DNA of 16,485 nt from Geobacter sp. UBA5735. Lineage in GTDB: Bacteria; Desulfobacterota; Desulfuromonadia; Geobacterales; Geobacteraceae. Below the pieces are notes generated by a model. It was not told the DNA's origin. It worked only from the letters and a program-made list of their open reading frames with translations, and ran no database searches. Made by a program: the position numbers and the translations under genes. The stretch spans positions 1 to 16,485 of the forward strand of contig DIFZ01000058.1 in the NCBI GenBank assembly GCA_002419385.1. The letters are read 5' to 3'. Of the stretch, positions 6,288 through 16,485 are shown one piece after another (position 1 is the first letter of the stretch; each line of letters starts with the position of its first letter).

Positions 6288-9200
6288 TCAACCGAGGCTT
6301 TTCAAGAGATTTCTGGCTCCGGCGAGTATGCCGTCGAAGGAGGTATCCCGCACAACAGCCGAAAGGACGAAGTCCGGGCTGAAGCGGTACGTTTCCGGTG
6401 CACTGCGCACCATCTCGATGACCCTGTCGGGCGATACCGGGGTTTTTTCGTGGAATGCCGCCAGCAGGCTTCTGCCATCGAACTCCAGCCTCTTGACCAG
6501 GAGACGGCGGAGATGGATCCTCAGCTTCATGCTCTCCAGCAGATAGGTTACGGACAGCGGATGGCGGCCGAAGCGGTCGGTCAACTCGTCGCCCACCATT
6601 TCAGCATCCTCCTCGCTGGATGCCTGTGCGAGCCGCTTGTAAATGATGAGCCTCTGATTCGGATCCTGCACATAGTCTTCCGGAACGAAGGCCGGCACCT
6701 TCAGGGCTATTTCCGGTTCGATCCTCTCGGCGACGCTCTCTCCCTTCAGCCTGTTCACCGCCTCTTCCAGCAACTCGGAATAAAGTTCGAAACCCACCGC
6801 GGCGATGCCCCCCGACTGGCGGGCGCCCAGGAAGTCTCCGGCGCCGCGTATCTCCAGATCATGGGTCGCTATCCTGAAGCCTGCGCCCAATTCTGTAAGT
6901 TCCTGGATGACACGCAGCCGCTCGCGGGCATCCGGACTGATCGTTCCCTCACCCGGGATGAGGAAATAGGCATAGGCACGTTGGTTTGAGCGGCCGACGC
7001 GTCCCCGCAGCTGGTAGAGCTGCGCCAGCCCGAACGTGTCTGCGCGGTTCACGATCATGGTATTCGCCGAAGGGATGTCAAGGCCAGACTCGATGATGGT
7101 GGTGCAGAGGAACAGATTCGTTTCCCCGTGCATGAACGCCAGCATCACCTCCTCCAATTCCTTCTCATGCATCTGTCCGTGGCCGATGCCCAGCTTCGCC
7201 TCCGGCACCAGGCCGCGCAGATACTCTGCCATGGCGCCGATGGACTGGACCCGGTTGTGGACGAAAAACACCTGGCCGCCACGCCGCAACTCCCGCAGCA
7301 CGGCTTCCCTGATGAGCTCATCCGAGAACCTGGAAACAAACGATTTGATGGACAGGCGGTCCGCCGGTGGAGTGTCGATTATGGAAAGGTCGCGGATTCC
7401 CGCAAGGGAGAGGTTCAGGGTACGCGGAATGGGTGTGGCGGTGAGCGTCAAGACGTCAACCACGGAACGGAACTGCTTCAGCTTTTCCTTGTGGCTGACG
7501 CCGAAACGGTGCTCTTCGTCGACGATCAGCAGACCCATGTCCTTGAAGGAGACATCTTTCTGCAGGAGCCGGTGGGTACCAATCACGATATCGACAGCGC
7601 CTTTTTTCACGCCTTCGAGTATGACTTTCTGCTCACGGGCCGAACGGAATCGGGACAGCATCTCAATGATCACCGGATATGCTTCGAACCTCTTGCGGAA
7701 ACTTTCCAGATGCTGTTGGGCAAGCACGGTAGTCGGCACGAGAATCGCGACCTGCTTGCCGTCCATGGCTGCCTTGAACGCAGCCCGCATGGCCACCTCC
7801 GTCTTGCCGTATCCCACGTCTCCGCAAACGAGCCGGTCCATGGGACGGGGGCTCTCCATGTCACGGAGCACATCCTCGATGGCGCCCAGCTGGTCCGGGG
7901 TTTCCTCGTAGGCAAAGGACGCTTCGAACTCACGGTAGAGTTCGTCCGGCGGAGCAAAGGAAATCCCCTCGTGAACCTGGCGGGACGCATAGATCCGGAG
8001 CAGCTCTTCCGCCATTTCCTCGATCGCTTCGCGGGCCTTGGCCTTCTTTTTTTCCCAGCCGGCTCCACCCAGCTTGTCCAGGGACGGCTCACCCCCCTCG
8101 GCGCCCACATACCGCTGCACCAGATTGATCCTGTCGACCGGCAGATAGAGCCTGTCGCCTCCGGAATATTCAAGCAGGATGAAATCTCCGCCGATCCCGT
8201 CGAACGAGAGGTGCTGGAGGCCCCGGTAGAGGCCCAGACCGAAATCGATATGGACCATGAAATCTCCCGGCTTGAGCTCTTCGAGAGAAACCAGAATCTG
8301 CTTCTTGCGTAGTTCCGAGATTCCGCGCCGCCTGATCCTGCGGCCGAAGATCTCTTCCTCGGCTATCACCACCAGCCCGGCCTCAGGCATGCGGAAGCCG
8401 CGCGAGAGGTCGCCGGTCATGAGCCGCACGGCCGCGGAGGGGCCGTTTCCGGGCTGGCTGAATCCCTCCCCGGAAACGGCAAGGGGCAGCGCATAGTTGC
8501 TGAGAAGCTCCTGGATGCGGACCACCTGGCTCACCTGATGACAAACCAGAAACACCCCCCGACCTTCGGCAAGCCATCCGGCAAGCCTTTCCACAAGGGG
8601 ACGCAAGACACCGTCACTGTCCGGCGACATGGCAAGACGGAGGTCCTGGTTATCCTCGACAGCACTACGGATTCGATCGTCCCCCTCGCAGGAGTCAGCC
8701 AGTTCCAGGCCGGTGAACAAGAGGCGCCGCCCTGTTGCAATAAGTTCTCTGAGCCGTTCTGGTGGGAGATAGAGTTGCCCGGGATCGCAGAACATGGCTT
8801 TCGACCCGGTTGCGCGGCCCTCGGCAAGAGCAAGGTCTGAAGCATGGCATGCCATCGCCTCATCAAGGGCAAAGGGATCTATCTCCACAACAACCGCGTC
8901 GGGACCGGCGTAATCGAACAGGGTTTCGAGGCCCGGGTGAAACAGCGGCTGCAGGTACTCGACGCCGGGCGGGTAGATTGACTGGCGAAGCTGCTCCAGA
9001 AGCTCACGCCGCTGCGTCGCTGGAATCCCTGTTTCGTCGCAGCGGCTCTTGAGCCGCGTGGAAAATCCTTCACTATCATTCGGGGGCAGGATCAGTTCTC
9101 GTGAAGGGAGTATCGTGAGATGGGCAAGCTCGGAGAGGGAACGCTGGGTTACCGGATCGAAGGAACGGATCGACTCTATCTGGTCGCCGAAAAATTCAAC

Positions 9201-9767
9201 CCTGACCGGTTCCGGGCGATCGGGGGGGAAAATGTCCACGATCCCACCGCGCACTGAAGCGGTACCACGGTCTTCGACAAGAGGGGTCATGGTATAGCCA
9301 AGGTCCATGAGCTTGCGCAGCAGAAGGTCTCGCTCCAGTTCCGCACCGGCCTGCAAAGAGAGCGAAACATCCGCGAGAACCCGACGGGGAACGACTCTCT
9401 GGAGCAGAGCGGCTACCGGAACAACCACCACCCGTGCCGTGCCCTCCATGAGTGCCTGGAGGGTAGTGAGGCGCTCTCCGCTGACATCAGGATGGGGCGA
9501 GGATTTCTCGAAAGGCGCCCCTTCCCAGAGAGGGAAACAGAACACCGAAGCAGGATTCCCGCCGAAGAACCGGAGCTCCCGGACGATCTCGGACGCGGAA
9601 TCGCCATCAGGGGTGATGACAATGAACGGGGCCGGCATGTCAGCCAGGCAGCGTGCGACAAGGCATGCCGGCGCCGAGCCCTTGCAGCCGGTCACGACGA
9701 CACGGGCAGGCGCCATGGAAAGCCGTTCGATAATTCGAGAGATATACGGGGAGATTCTGTCAGTCAT
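6288..9767 (-). CDS. mfd: Transcription-repair coupling factor Mfd
   Basis: Mfd pushes RNA polymerase stalled at DNA damage off the template and recruits UvrA. At 1159 residues it is full length. The N-terminal UvrB-like region covers about 1-350. The CarD-like RNA-polymerase-interacting domain is at about 490-590, around GDFMVHIDFGLGLYRG. The translocase motor follows, with Walker A GDVGYGKTE at 649-657, DEEH at 750-753, TATPIPRT at 776-783 and the arginine-finger motif QLRGRVGRSNQR at 919-930. A TRCF C-terminal domain ends the protein. ATG 9767 has an in-frame TGA two codons upstream, so it cannot start further 5', and it has no evident Shine-Dalgarno sequence. It follows mglA by 231 bp and heads a probable unit with the two isomerase genes. 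Confidence 0.97.
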   Translation of the reverse strand: MTDRISPYISRIIERLSMAPARVVVTGCKGSAPACLVARCLADMPAPFIVITPDGDSASEIVRELRFFGGNPASVFCFPLWEGAPFEKSSPHPDVSGERLTTLQALMEGTARVVVVPVAALLQRVVPRRVLADVSLSLQAGAELERDLLLRKLMDLGYTMTPLVEDRGTASVRGGIVDIFPPDRPEPVRVEFFGDQIESIRSFDPVTQRSLSELAHLTILPSRELILPPNDSEGFSTRLKSRCDETGIPATQRRELLEQLRQSIYPPGVEYLQPLFHPGLETLFDYAGPDAVVVEIDPFALDEAMACHASDLALAEGRATGSKAMFCDPGQLYLPPERLRELIATGRRLLFTGLELADSCEGDDRIRSAVEDNQDLRLAMSPDSDGVLRPLVERLAGWLAEGRGVFLVCHQVSQVVRIQELLSNYALPLAVSGEGFSQPGNGPSAAVRLMTGDLSRGFRMPEAGLVVIAEEEIFGRRIRRRGISELRKKQILVSLEELKPGDFMVHIDFGLGLYRGLQHLSFDGIGGDFILLEYSGGDRLYLPVDRINLVQRYVGAEGGEPSLDKLGGAGWEKKKAKAREAIEEMAEELLRIYASRQVHEGISFAPPDELYREFEASFAYEETPDQLGAIEDVLRDMESPRPMDRLVCGDVGYGKTEVAMRAAFKAAMDGKQVAILVPTTVLAQQHLESFRKRFEAYPVIIEMLSRFRSAREQKVILEGVKKGAVDIVIGTHRLLQKDVSFKDMGLLIVDEEHRFGVSHKEKLKQFRSVVDVLTLTATPIPRTLNLSLAGIRDLSIIDTPPADRLSIKSFVSRFSDELIREAVLRELRRGGQVFFVHNRVQSIGAMAEYLRGLVPEAKLGIGHGQMHEKELEEVMLAFMHGETNLFLCTTIIESGLDIPSANTMIVNRADTFGLAQLYQLRGRVGRSNQRAYAYFLIPGEGTISPDARERLRVIQELTELGAGFRIATHDLEIRGAGDFLGARQSGGIAAVGFELYSELLEEAVNRLKGESVAERIEPEIALKVPAFVPEDYVQDPNQRLIIYKRLAQASSEEDAEMVGDELTDRFGRHPLSVTYLLESMKLRIHLRRLLVKRLEFDGRSLLAAFHEKTPVSPDRVIEMVRSAPETYRFSPDFVLSAVVRDTSFDGILAGARNLLKSLG

Positions 9768-9998
9768 GGATCATTCGCGGTAATGGACCAGCTATCCGTC
9801 TCGCCCACGAAGATGCATCATGGTAAGCCGGATGGGTGATGCTGTTCATCAAAAGAGAGGTTTCGGCCGGTGGAGCGATACCACGGCGTGCGTCAGCCGC
9901 CCGTGACGCGCTGCCGGAGGGAATCCGCGAGAACCGGGAGACATTCCGCAGGATACGCCCGGTGCCGCCGTTTCGGTTCCTTTGCAGCGGGATGGAGG
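9768..9998 (-). other. Intergenic region mglA-mfd
   Basis: This 231-bp gap has no credible gene. I found no intrinsic terminator with a T tract after mglA and no good -35/-10 pair before mfd. A short imperfect hairpin around CACGGGCG/CGCCGTG near 9890-9915 is the only structure seen. mfd may be read through from mglBA or use a promoter I cannot recognise. Confidence 0.45.
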
Positions 9999-10586
9999 TT
10001 ACTTGCCTTTTTTCAGATCGATCAGAATCAGTTTGGCAACTGCTTTCAGGGTTTCGAAGACTCCTTCGCCGGTAGTGGCGCACGCTTCGAATTCCGGGAC
10101 ACCGGACGGGTTCAACTCCCTGCGCATCTCATCAATCGACACCAGGCTCGGCAGGTCCCGCTTGTTGTACTGAACGACAAACGGCAGTTTTTTCAGATCA
10201 TACCCCTGTTCCCTGAGGTTGTACTCCAGGTTGTCAAGAGACTCGATATTGGCATCCATCCGCTCTTCCTGCGAGTCCGCGACGAACACCACGCCATCCA
10301 CACCCTTGAGAATCAGTTTTCGCGATGCATCGTAAAAGACCTGTCCGGGAACGGTATAGAGATGGAATCTGGTCTTGAATCCCTTGATTTCCCCCAGGGC
10401 CAGGGGCAGGAAATCGAAAAAAAGCGTTCGCTCGGTCTCCGTTGCGAGGCTAATCATTTTCCCCTTTGCCTCGGGGGCCGTTTTCGAATAGATGAAATGC
10501 AGGTTCGTCGTCTTGCCGCACAGACCCGGGCCGTAGTAGACGATCTTGCAGTTGATCTCACGGGAGGCATAATTAATGAAGGACAT
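9999..10586 (-). CDS. mglA: MglA-type polarity GTPase
   Basis: This 195-residue small Ras-like GTPase belongs to the bacterial MglA family. The P-loop is GPGLCGKT at 19-26, the switch I region carries Arg53-Thr54, the switch II motif is TVPGQ at 78-82 with Gln82, and the guanine specificity motif is NKRD at 141-144. Arg53 and Gln82 match the residues described as catalytic in Myxococcus xanthus MglA. TVPG replaces the usual DTAG, as is normal for this family. In Myxococcus MglA-GTP marks the leading pole and drives gliding and type IV pili; in Geobacter a role in pilus or motility polarity is an inference. AGGTGA precedes the ATG. mglB, its activator, lies 126 bp upstream in the same direction. 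Confidence 0.94.
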   Translation of the reverse strand: MSFINYASREINCKIVYYGPGLCGKTTNLHFIYSKTAPEAKGKMISLATETERTLFFDFLPLALGEIKGFKTRFHLYTVPGQVFYDASRKLILKGVDGVVFVADSQEERMDANIESLDNLEYNLREQGYDLKKLPFVVQYNKRDLPSLVSIDEMRRELNPSGVPEFEACATTGEGVFETLKAVAKLILIDLKKGK

Positions 10587-10620
10587 CCAGTGTCACCTCG
10601 ACAGATAAATTGTTTCAGGA

Positions 10621-10640
10621 GGCCGCCCGGCGTTGCGGCC
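10621..10640. repeat. GC-rich hairpin between mglB and mglA
   Basis: GGCCGC (10621-10626) and GCGGCC (10635-10640) form a 6-bp stem with an 8-nt loop. There is no T tract on the transcribed (minus) strand, so it is more likely a processing or stability element than a terminator. Confidence 0.4.
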
Positions 10641-10712
10641 GGAATGCTCGTTCGCCAATTGACAGGTTTCCCTTGAAAACAGACGACCTTCCAGGATAAG
10701 GGATGTAACCGC

Positions 10713-11204
10713 TTAACTGAAAAGATTATCTATATCGTCATCGGTGATTTCCGCAAAGGGGAAATCGCTCTCTCCGCTCTTTTCCTTCTCTTCTGCCCGC
10801 CTGGCAAGATTCTCGAAAATCTCCGACAGTTCCTCAGACGCTTTCTTGACCCTGAGCCTGACCAGGCCGAGAGACGAACGGCTGTCAAACAGCACGACCA
10901 GTATCACTCTCCCGGCAACGATGGAGATATGGAGATTGTCCTTTTCACCTTCATGAAAAAGGATCGAAAACTCCTTTTCTCCGATCAGCTTTGCCAGACC
11001 TCCCGTGGCTGCGATGTTGCCCGCGGTCAGAGAAGCAAGGGATGTGGTGTCGAAGCGCTCCGTTTCGCCAACTCCCGATATGAGCTGGCCGTTCTTGTCC
11101 ACGAGAAATATGACCTTGGCGTTCGCTTCTCTCAGCAGCTTTTCCAGGATGTAGTTCAACTGCTTGAACTCGGTTTCGAACATGACCATCTGTGGCGTCG
11201 TCAT
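10713..11204 (-). CDS. mglB: MglB, roadblock/LC7 activator of MglA
   Basis: This 163-residue cytosolic protein has a roadblock/LC7 domain at about 12-105, with FLVDKNGQLISGVG at 33-46 and a central LASLTAGNIAATGGL helix. A charged helix follows and then an acidic tail, FAEITDDDIDNLFS at 150-163. In Myxococcus MglB dimers act as the GTPase-activating protein of MglA and mark the lagging pole, and the C-terminal helix touches MglA. The upstream position relative to mglA is the conserved order. GAGGGG lies about 9 nt before ATG 11204, and a strong promoter lies 50-75 bp upstream. The 126-bp gap before mglA is longer than the tight spacing usual for coupled GTPase/activator pairs. Confidence 0.92.
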   Translation of the reverse strand: MTTPQMVMFETEFKQLNYILEKLLREANAKVIFLVDKNGQLISGVGETERFDTTSLASLTAGNIAATGGLAKLIGEKEFSILFHEGEKDNLHISIVAGRVILVVLFDSRSSLGLVRLRVKKASEELSEIFENLARRAEEKEKSGESDFPFAEITDDDIDNLFS

Positions 11205-11251
11205 TTGCTTACACCCCTCGGGCAGTATGAGAGAATTTAACAGAGGTTCAC

Positions 11252-11280
11252 TTTATAGCAAAACCTTCATAACTTGGCAA
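11252..11280 (-). promoter_or_regulatory. Sigma-70-type promoter of mglBA
   Basis: On the minus strand TTGCCA (11280-11275) is followed after 17 bp by TATAAA (11257-11252). An A/T-rich stretch (about 11283-11312) lies upstream and resembles an UP element. The predicted start near 11245 gives a leader of about 40 nt. It overlaps an 8-bp inverted repeat. Confidence 0.7.
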
Positions 11281-11286
11281 GGTTTT
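11260..11286. promoter_or_regulatory. Operator-like dyad overlapping the mglB promoter
   Basis: AAAACCTT (11260-11267) is the exact reverse complement of AAGGTTTT (11279-11286). The arm centres are 19 bp apart, about two helical turns. One arm lies in the promoter spacer and the other reaches across the end of the -35 box. This geometry suits a dimeric repressor or activator, which is unidentified. Confidence 0.5.
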
Positions 11287-11327
11287 AAATTATCATTAAT
11301 ATTGTTCAGCTATCTCTGCCGGGGAAA

Positions 11328-11351
11328 AATCCGCCGGGGTGGCCACGGATT
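11328..11351 (-). terminator. Hairpin with T tract downstream of por
   Basis: On the minus strand AATCCG (11351-11346) pairs with CGGATT (11333-11328) and runs into TTTTT and then CCCC. The loop is 12 nt. It could end the por transcript about 85 nt after the stop codon. Confidence 0.4.
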
Positions 11352-11372
11352 GCGCTGTCACCAGAACGAGGC

Positions 11373-11405
11373 GAGCCTCGGCTCACATCCTGTGCGCCGA
11401 GGCTC
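11373..11405. terminator. Strong hairpin just downstream of por
   Basis: GAGCCTCGGC (11373-11382) and GCCGAGGCTC (11396-11405) form a perfect 10-bp stem. CACA/TGTG (11384-11387/11391-11394) extends it inside after one mismatch. It lies 28 nt past the por stop. The T-rich tail (TTTCTT) is on the + side, so for por this may be a transcript-end stabiliser used with the next hairpin rather than a classical terminator. Confidence 0.6.
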
Positions 11406-11433
11406 TTTCTTCCCGGAAAACTACTTCGATGAT

Positions 11434-15021
<3,588 letters not shown>

Positions 15022-15028
15022 GCAAGAA

Positions 15029-15037
15029 CTCCTCCTT
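15029..15037 (-). promoter_or_regulatory. Ribosome binding site of por, fixing its start
   Basis: AAGGAGGAG on the minus strand ends 7 nt before the ATG at 15021. This makes the shorter, 1195-residue product the real one. Confidence 0.8.
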
Positions 15038-15048
15038 GAGTCGCGGTT

Positions 15049-15071
15049 ATGGCCGCATACCGGCCATTTTT
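15049..15071. other. Hairpin in the por leader
   Basis: ATGGCCG (15049-15055) and CGGCCAT (15061-15067) form a 7-bp stem with a 5-nt loop. On the + strand it runs into five T (15067-15071), a terminator shape facing against por. On the por transcript it would sit in the 5' leader 28 nt upstream of the start codon. No clear por promoter was found in the 103-bp gap. Confidence 0.45.
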
Positions 15072-15124
15072 GGTTTCTACGGCCCTCTTGACCGTTAGAA
15101 CCACACTTTTTGACCTTCCAGCAA

Positions 15125-15718
15125 TCAGATCTCGTTGCGTCCCTCGAGCGCCCGCTGAACCGTTGCGGTATCCGCATATTCCAGGTCCCCTCCGATGGGC
15201 ATGCCGTGGGCGAGGCGGGTGACGCGTATGGTGAGAGGCTTGATAAGCCCGGTGAGGTAGAGGGCGGTAGCTTCTCCCTCAACCGTGAAATTGGTTGCCA
15301 GCACGACCTCGTCAACGGCCGATCCCCGTAACCGTTCCATCAGTTCCGCAATCCTCAGATCCCCCGGCATGACCCCGCTCAACGGTGAAAGCGCTCCCTG
15401 CAGAACATGGTAACGACCGCGAAACGCGCCGCTCCTCTCAACGGCGAGCAGGTCCTGGGGTTCTTCGACGACACAGATGACCTTTTCATCCCTGTTGCCG
15501 CTACAAATGCAGCAGGGATCATCCTCCGTAATGCCGAAACAGGTGGAACAGAATCTGACCTTTTCATGTACTTCGAGAAGGCTCCCGGCCAGATCCCTGC
15601 TCATCGTGGGGGACTTGAGGATATGAAAGGCCATCCTGAGCGCGGTCCTGTCACCGATGCCCGGCAGTTTTTTCAGCTCCCCGATGAGCTTGATCAAGGA
15701 TTGAGAAAAATGTATCAT
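15125..15718 (-). CDS. recR: Recombination mediator RecR
   Basis: RecR works with RecO, and with RecF at gaps, to load RecA on single-stranded DNA. The 197-residue protein shows the family order: a helix-hairpin-helix at about 15-35 (KLPGIGDRTALR), a four-cysteine zinc finger at Cys57, Cys60, Cys69 and Cys72 (with an extra Cys70), a TOPRIM domain from about 78 with VVEEPQDL, and a C-terminal Walker-B-like strand-swap region containing ARLAHGMPIGGDLEYAD-type sequence at about 168-183. Length is typical. The ribosome site is weak and A/T-rich. It is separated from ybaB by 285 bp that hold a terminator and a promoter, so here it looks independently transcribed although it keeps the common dnaX-ybaB-recR order. 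Confidence 0.95.
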   Translation of the reverse strand: MIHFSQSLIKLIGELKKLPGIGDRTALRMAFHILKSPTMSRDLAGSLLEVHEKVRFCSTCFGITEDDPCCICSGNRDEKVICVVEEPQDLLAVERSGAFRGRYHVLQGALSPLSGVMPGDLRIAELMERLRGSAVDEVVLATNFTVEGEATALYLTGLIKPLTIRVTRLAHGMPIGGDLEYADTATVQRALEGRNEI

Positions 15719-15816
15719 ATCTTTGAAAAAAAATAACGCCTTTTTTATAAAAACTAAAAAATGCCGGAATAATTTTATATTGGATAAAAATTCTCAGCAT
15801 TTTCGTTGAATTAGGA

Positions 15817-15844
15817 AGTATAACAGCTTTTTACAGATAGTAAA
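15817..15844 (-). promoter_or_regulatory. Candidate promoter of recR
   Basis: On the minus strand TTTACT (15844-15839) is followed after 16 bp by TATACT (15822-15817), inside a strongly A/T-rich stretch. It would give recR a leader of about 95 nt. Confidence 0.5.
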
Positions 15845-15907
15845 AGCACAACCGTCACAAACTTTCATCTAAAATCATTCAAGGGAGGCTTGTTCCGTGG
15901 CACATAC

Positions 15908-15955
15908 AAAAAATCCCGCAAAAGCATGGCGTTACAACGTGCTTTGACGGGCGGG
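15908..15955 (-). terminator. Intrinsic terminator after dnaX-ybaB
   Basis: On the minus strand CCCGC (15955-15951) pairs with GCGGG (15919-15915). Inside that, AAAGCA (15945-15940) pairs with TGCTTT (15926-15921). The outer stem runs into ATTTTTT (15914-15908). The stem has an asymmetric internal loop, but the T tract is good. It lies about 50 nt after the ybaB stop. Confidence 0.65.
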
Positions 15956-16003
15956 CCAACAGAGAGAAGTACCGCAAACAGCCCTTTATCGTGCAGCGCA
16001 ACG

Positions 16004-16318
16004 TCAGAAAAGTCCGGGTATGCTCAATCCTCCGGTTATCTTGCCCATCTCCTCGGCCACGTCACTCTGGACCTTTTTCAAAGCCTCGTTCACCGCGGCC
16101 ACGACCAGGTCCTGCAACATCTCCACATCCTCCGGGTCCACTGCCTCCTTGCGGATGGCCAGCGAGACGATCTGGTTTTTGCCGTTTACCAGGGCCGTTA
16201 CGGCTCCACCCCCTGCCGCAGCCTCCGCCGTCTTCTGTCCCGCCTCTTCCTGAAGGCGCGCCATTTTCTGCTGCATCTGCTGAGCCTGTTTCATTATTTG
16301 TGCTAATCCCTTGGACAT
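16004..16318 (-). CDS. ybaB: YbaB/EbfC family nucleoid-associated protein
   Basis: This 104-residue DNA-binding protein has the family pattern: an N-terminal helix rich in Met and Gln (QIMKQAQQMQQKMARLQEE at 7-25), a Gly/Ala-rich turn, a central beta sheet (AVTALVNGKNQIVSLAI) and a C-terminal helix (VVAAVNEALKKVQ) ending in a Gly-rich tail. EbfC dimers bind and shape DNA, and the gene is classically placed between dnaX and recR, as here. AAGGAGGAG lies about 9 nt upstream. Its ATG overlaps the dnaX stop by one base (TGATG), so translation should be coupled. Confidence 0.93.
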   Translation of the reverse strand: MSKGLAQIMKQAQQMQQKMARLQEEAGQKTAEAAAGGGAVTALVNGKNQIVSLAIRKEAVDPEDVEMLQDLVVAAVNEALKKVQSDVAEEMGKITGGLSIPGLF

Positions 16319-16485
16319 CAGTCTGTCTCCTCCTTCACATCAGCATCATGCTCGATAGCCACTATTTCTGCGATTTCTGCCTCGAATATCTCGACTGCAG
16401 CCGTAACGAGAGGGTGCTTGCGTGCAGCTTCCTCTAATTTCTGTTGTCGCCCGTCAGCTTCAAGGCTTTTTTTTTCCTGTACTGT
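16318..16485 (-). CDS. dnaX: DNA polymerase III subunit gamma/tau, C-terminal 55 residues (partial)
   Basis: An open frame enters from the right edge and ends at TGA 16320-16318, overlapping the ybaB ATG. The visible part is highly charged, with EKKSLEADGRQQKLEEAARKH followed by HPLVTAAVEIFEAEIAE-like sequence. A HPLV-x-AA-EIF segment of this kind is what I expect at the C terminus of DnaX in this group, and the position before ybaB and recR strongly supports the call. The ATPase and clamp-loader domains lie outside the window, so identity rests on context and this tail. A run of nine A lies within the frame. Confidence 0.72.
   Translation of the reverse strand, partial: TVQEKKSLEADGRQQKLEEAARKHPLVTAAVEIFEAEIAEIVAIEHDADVKEETD
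16467..16475 (-). repeat. A9 homopolymer (slippery tract) in dnaX
   Basis: Minus-strand GAA AAA AAA AGC contains nine consecutive A. A -1 shift on A AAA AAA gives AAG CCT TGA and stops at once. Loss of one A gives a stop about 11 codons on. Confidence 0.6.

Noticed and set aside
6328..9783. Several + strand open frames opposite mfd (for example 7128-8312, 394 codons)
   Set aside because: mfd is full length and intact on the minus strand. These frames lack motifs or ribosome sites.
9760..10083. A 107-codon minus-strand frame across the mglA-mfd gap
   Set aside because: It overlaps the ends of both neighbours in another frame, is Arg/Ser-rich like a shadow frame, and shows no recognisable domain.
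15022..15315. A 98-residue N-terminal extension of por
   Set aside because: It is antisense-free but overlaps recR coding sequence in another frame, has no similarity to the oxidoreductase, and bypasses the strong AAGGAGGAG site before ATG 15021.
15897..15947. A 16-codon + strand ORF (GTG start) with a good GGGAGG site, encoding MAHTKNPAKAWRYNVL
   Set aside because: It lies exactly over the minus-strand terminator that follows ybaB, and no promoter with good boxes precedes it on the + strand. The AAAAAATCCCGC portion is explained by the terminator stem and T tract.

Overview
The window looks like a housekeeping segment of a Geobacter-type bacterium (Desulfuromonadales/Geobacteraceae). This is inferred from gene content and order, not from a database search. 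The clues are a single-chain pyruvate:ferredoxin oxidoreductase, a Myxococcus-type MglA/MglB polarity pair, an ACT-domain regulator next to peptide deformylase, a HemY-type protoporphyrinogen oxidase, and mfd followed by two parvulin-type isomerase genes. I see no insertion sequence, prophage, CRISPR array, tRNA or rRNA.

Layout. Positions 1-618 hold no recognisable gene, only short inverted and direct repeats. On the + strand, 619-1693 is a two-gene unit: an ACT-ACT regulator and def. hemG (1725-3134, - strand) converges on it. A back-to-back promoter region at 3194-3271 serves hemG and a DnaJ/CbpA-like chaperone (3306-4193, + strand). A strong hairpin at 4216-4251 separates that gene from the converging minus-strand block. 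From there to the right edge every gene is on the minus strand. In transcription order from the right these are dnaX (3' end only), ybaB, a terminator, recR with its own promoter, por, a hairpin region, mglB, mglA, mfd, a PpiC lipoprotein and a SurA-like periplasmic isomerase.

How the genes fit together. dnaX-ybaB-recR is the familiar replication/recombination cluster; the dnaX stop and ybaB start overlap as TGATG. por supplies acetyl-CoA and reduced ferredoxin, or pyruvate in reverse. mglB and mglA form a GTPase/activator pair for cell polarity and start from a well-formed sigma-70-type promoter that carries an 8-bp dyad. mfd (transcription-coupled repair) leads into two extracytoplasmic folding factors. 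The 89-bp gap between those two isomerase genes contains three complementary segments that can form two mutually exclusive hairpins, one of which includes the second gene's start codon.

The genes themselves are ordinary. The observations most worth checking are regulatory: the alternative hairpins before the SurA-like gene, the operator-like dyad in the mglB promoter, and an A9 tract in dnaX where a -1 shift meets a stop codon two codons later. All functional roles are inferred from motifs read by eye in the translated sequence.
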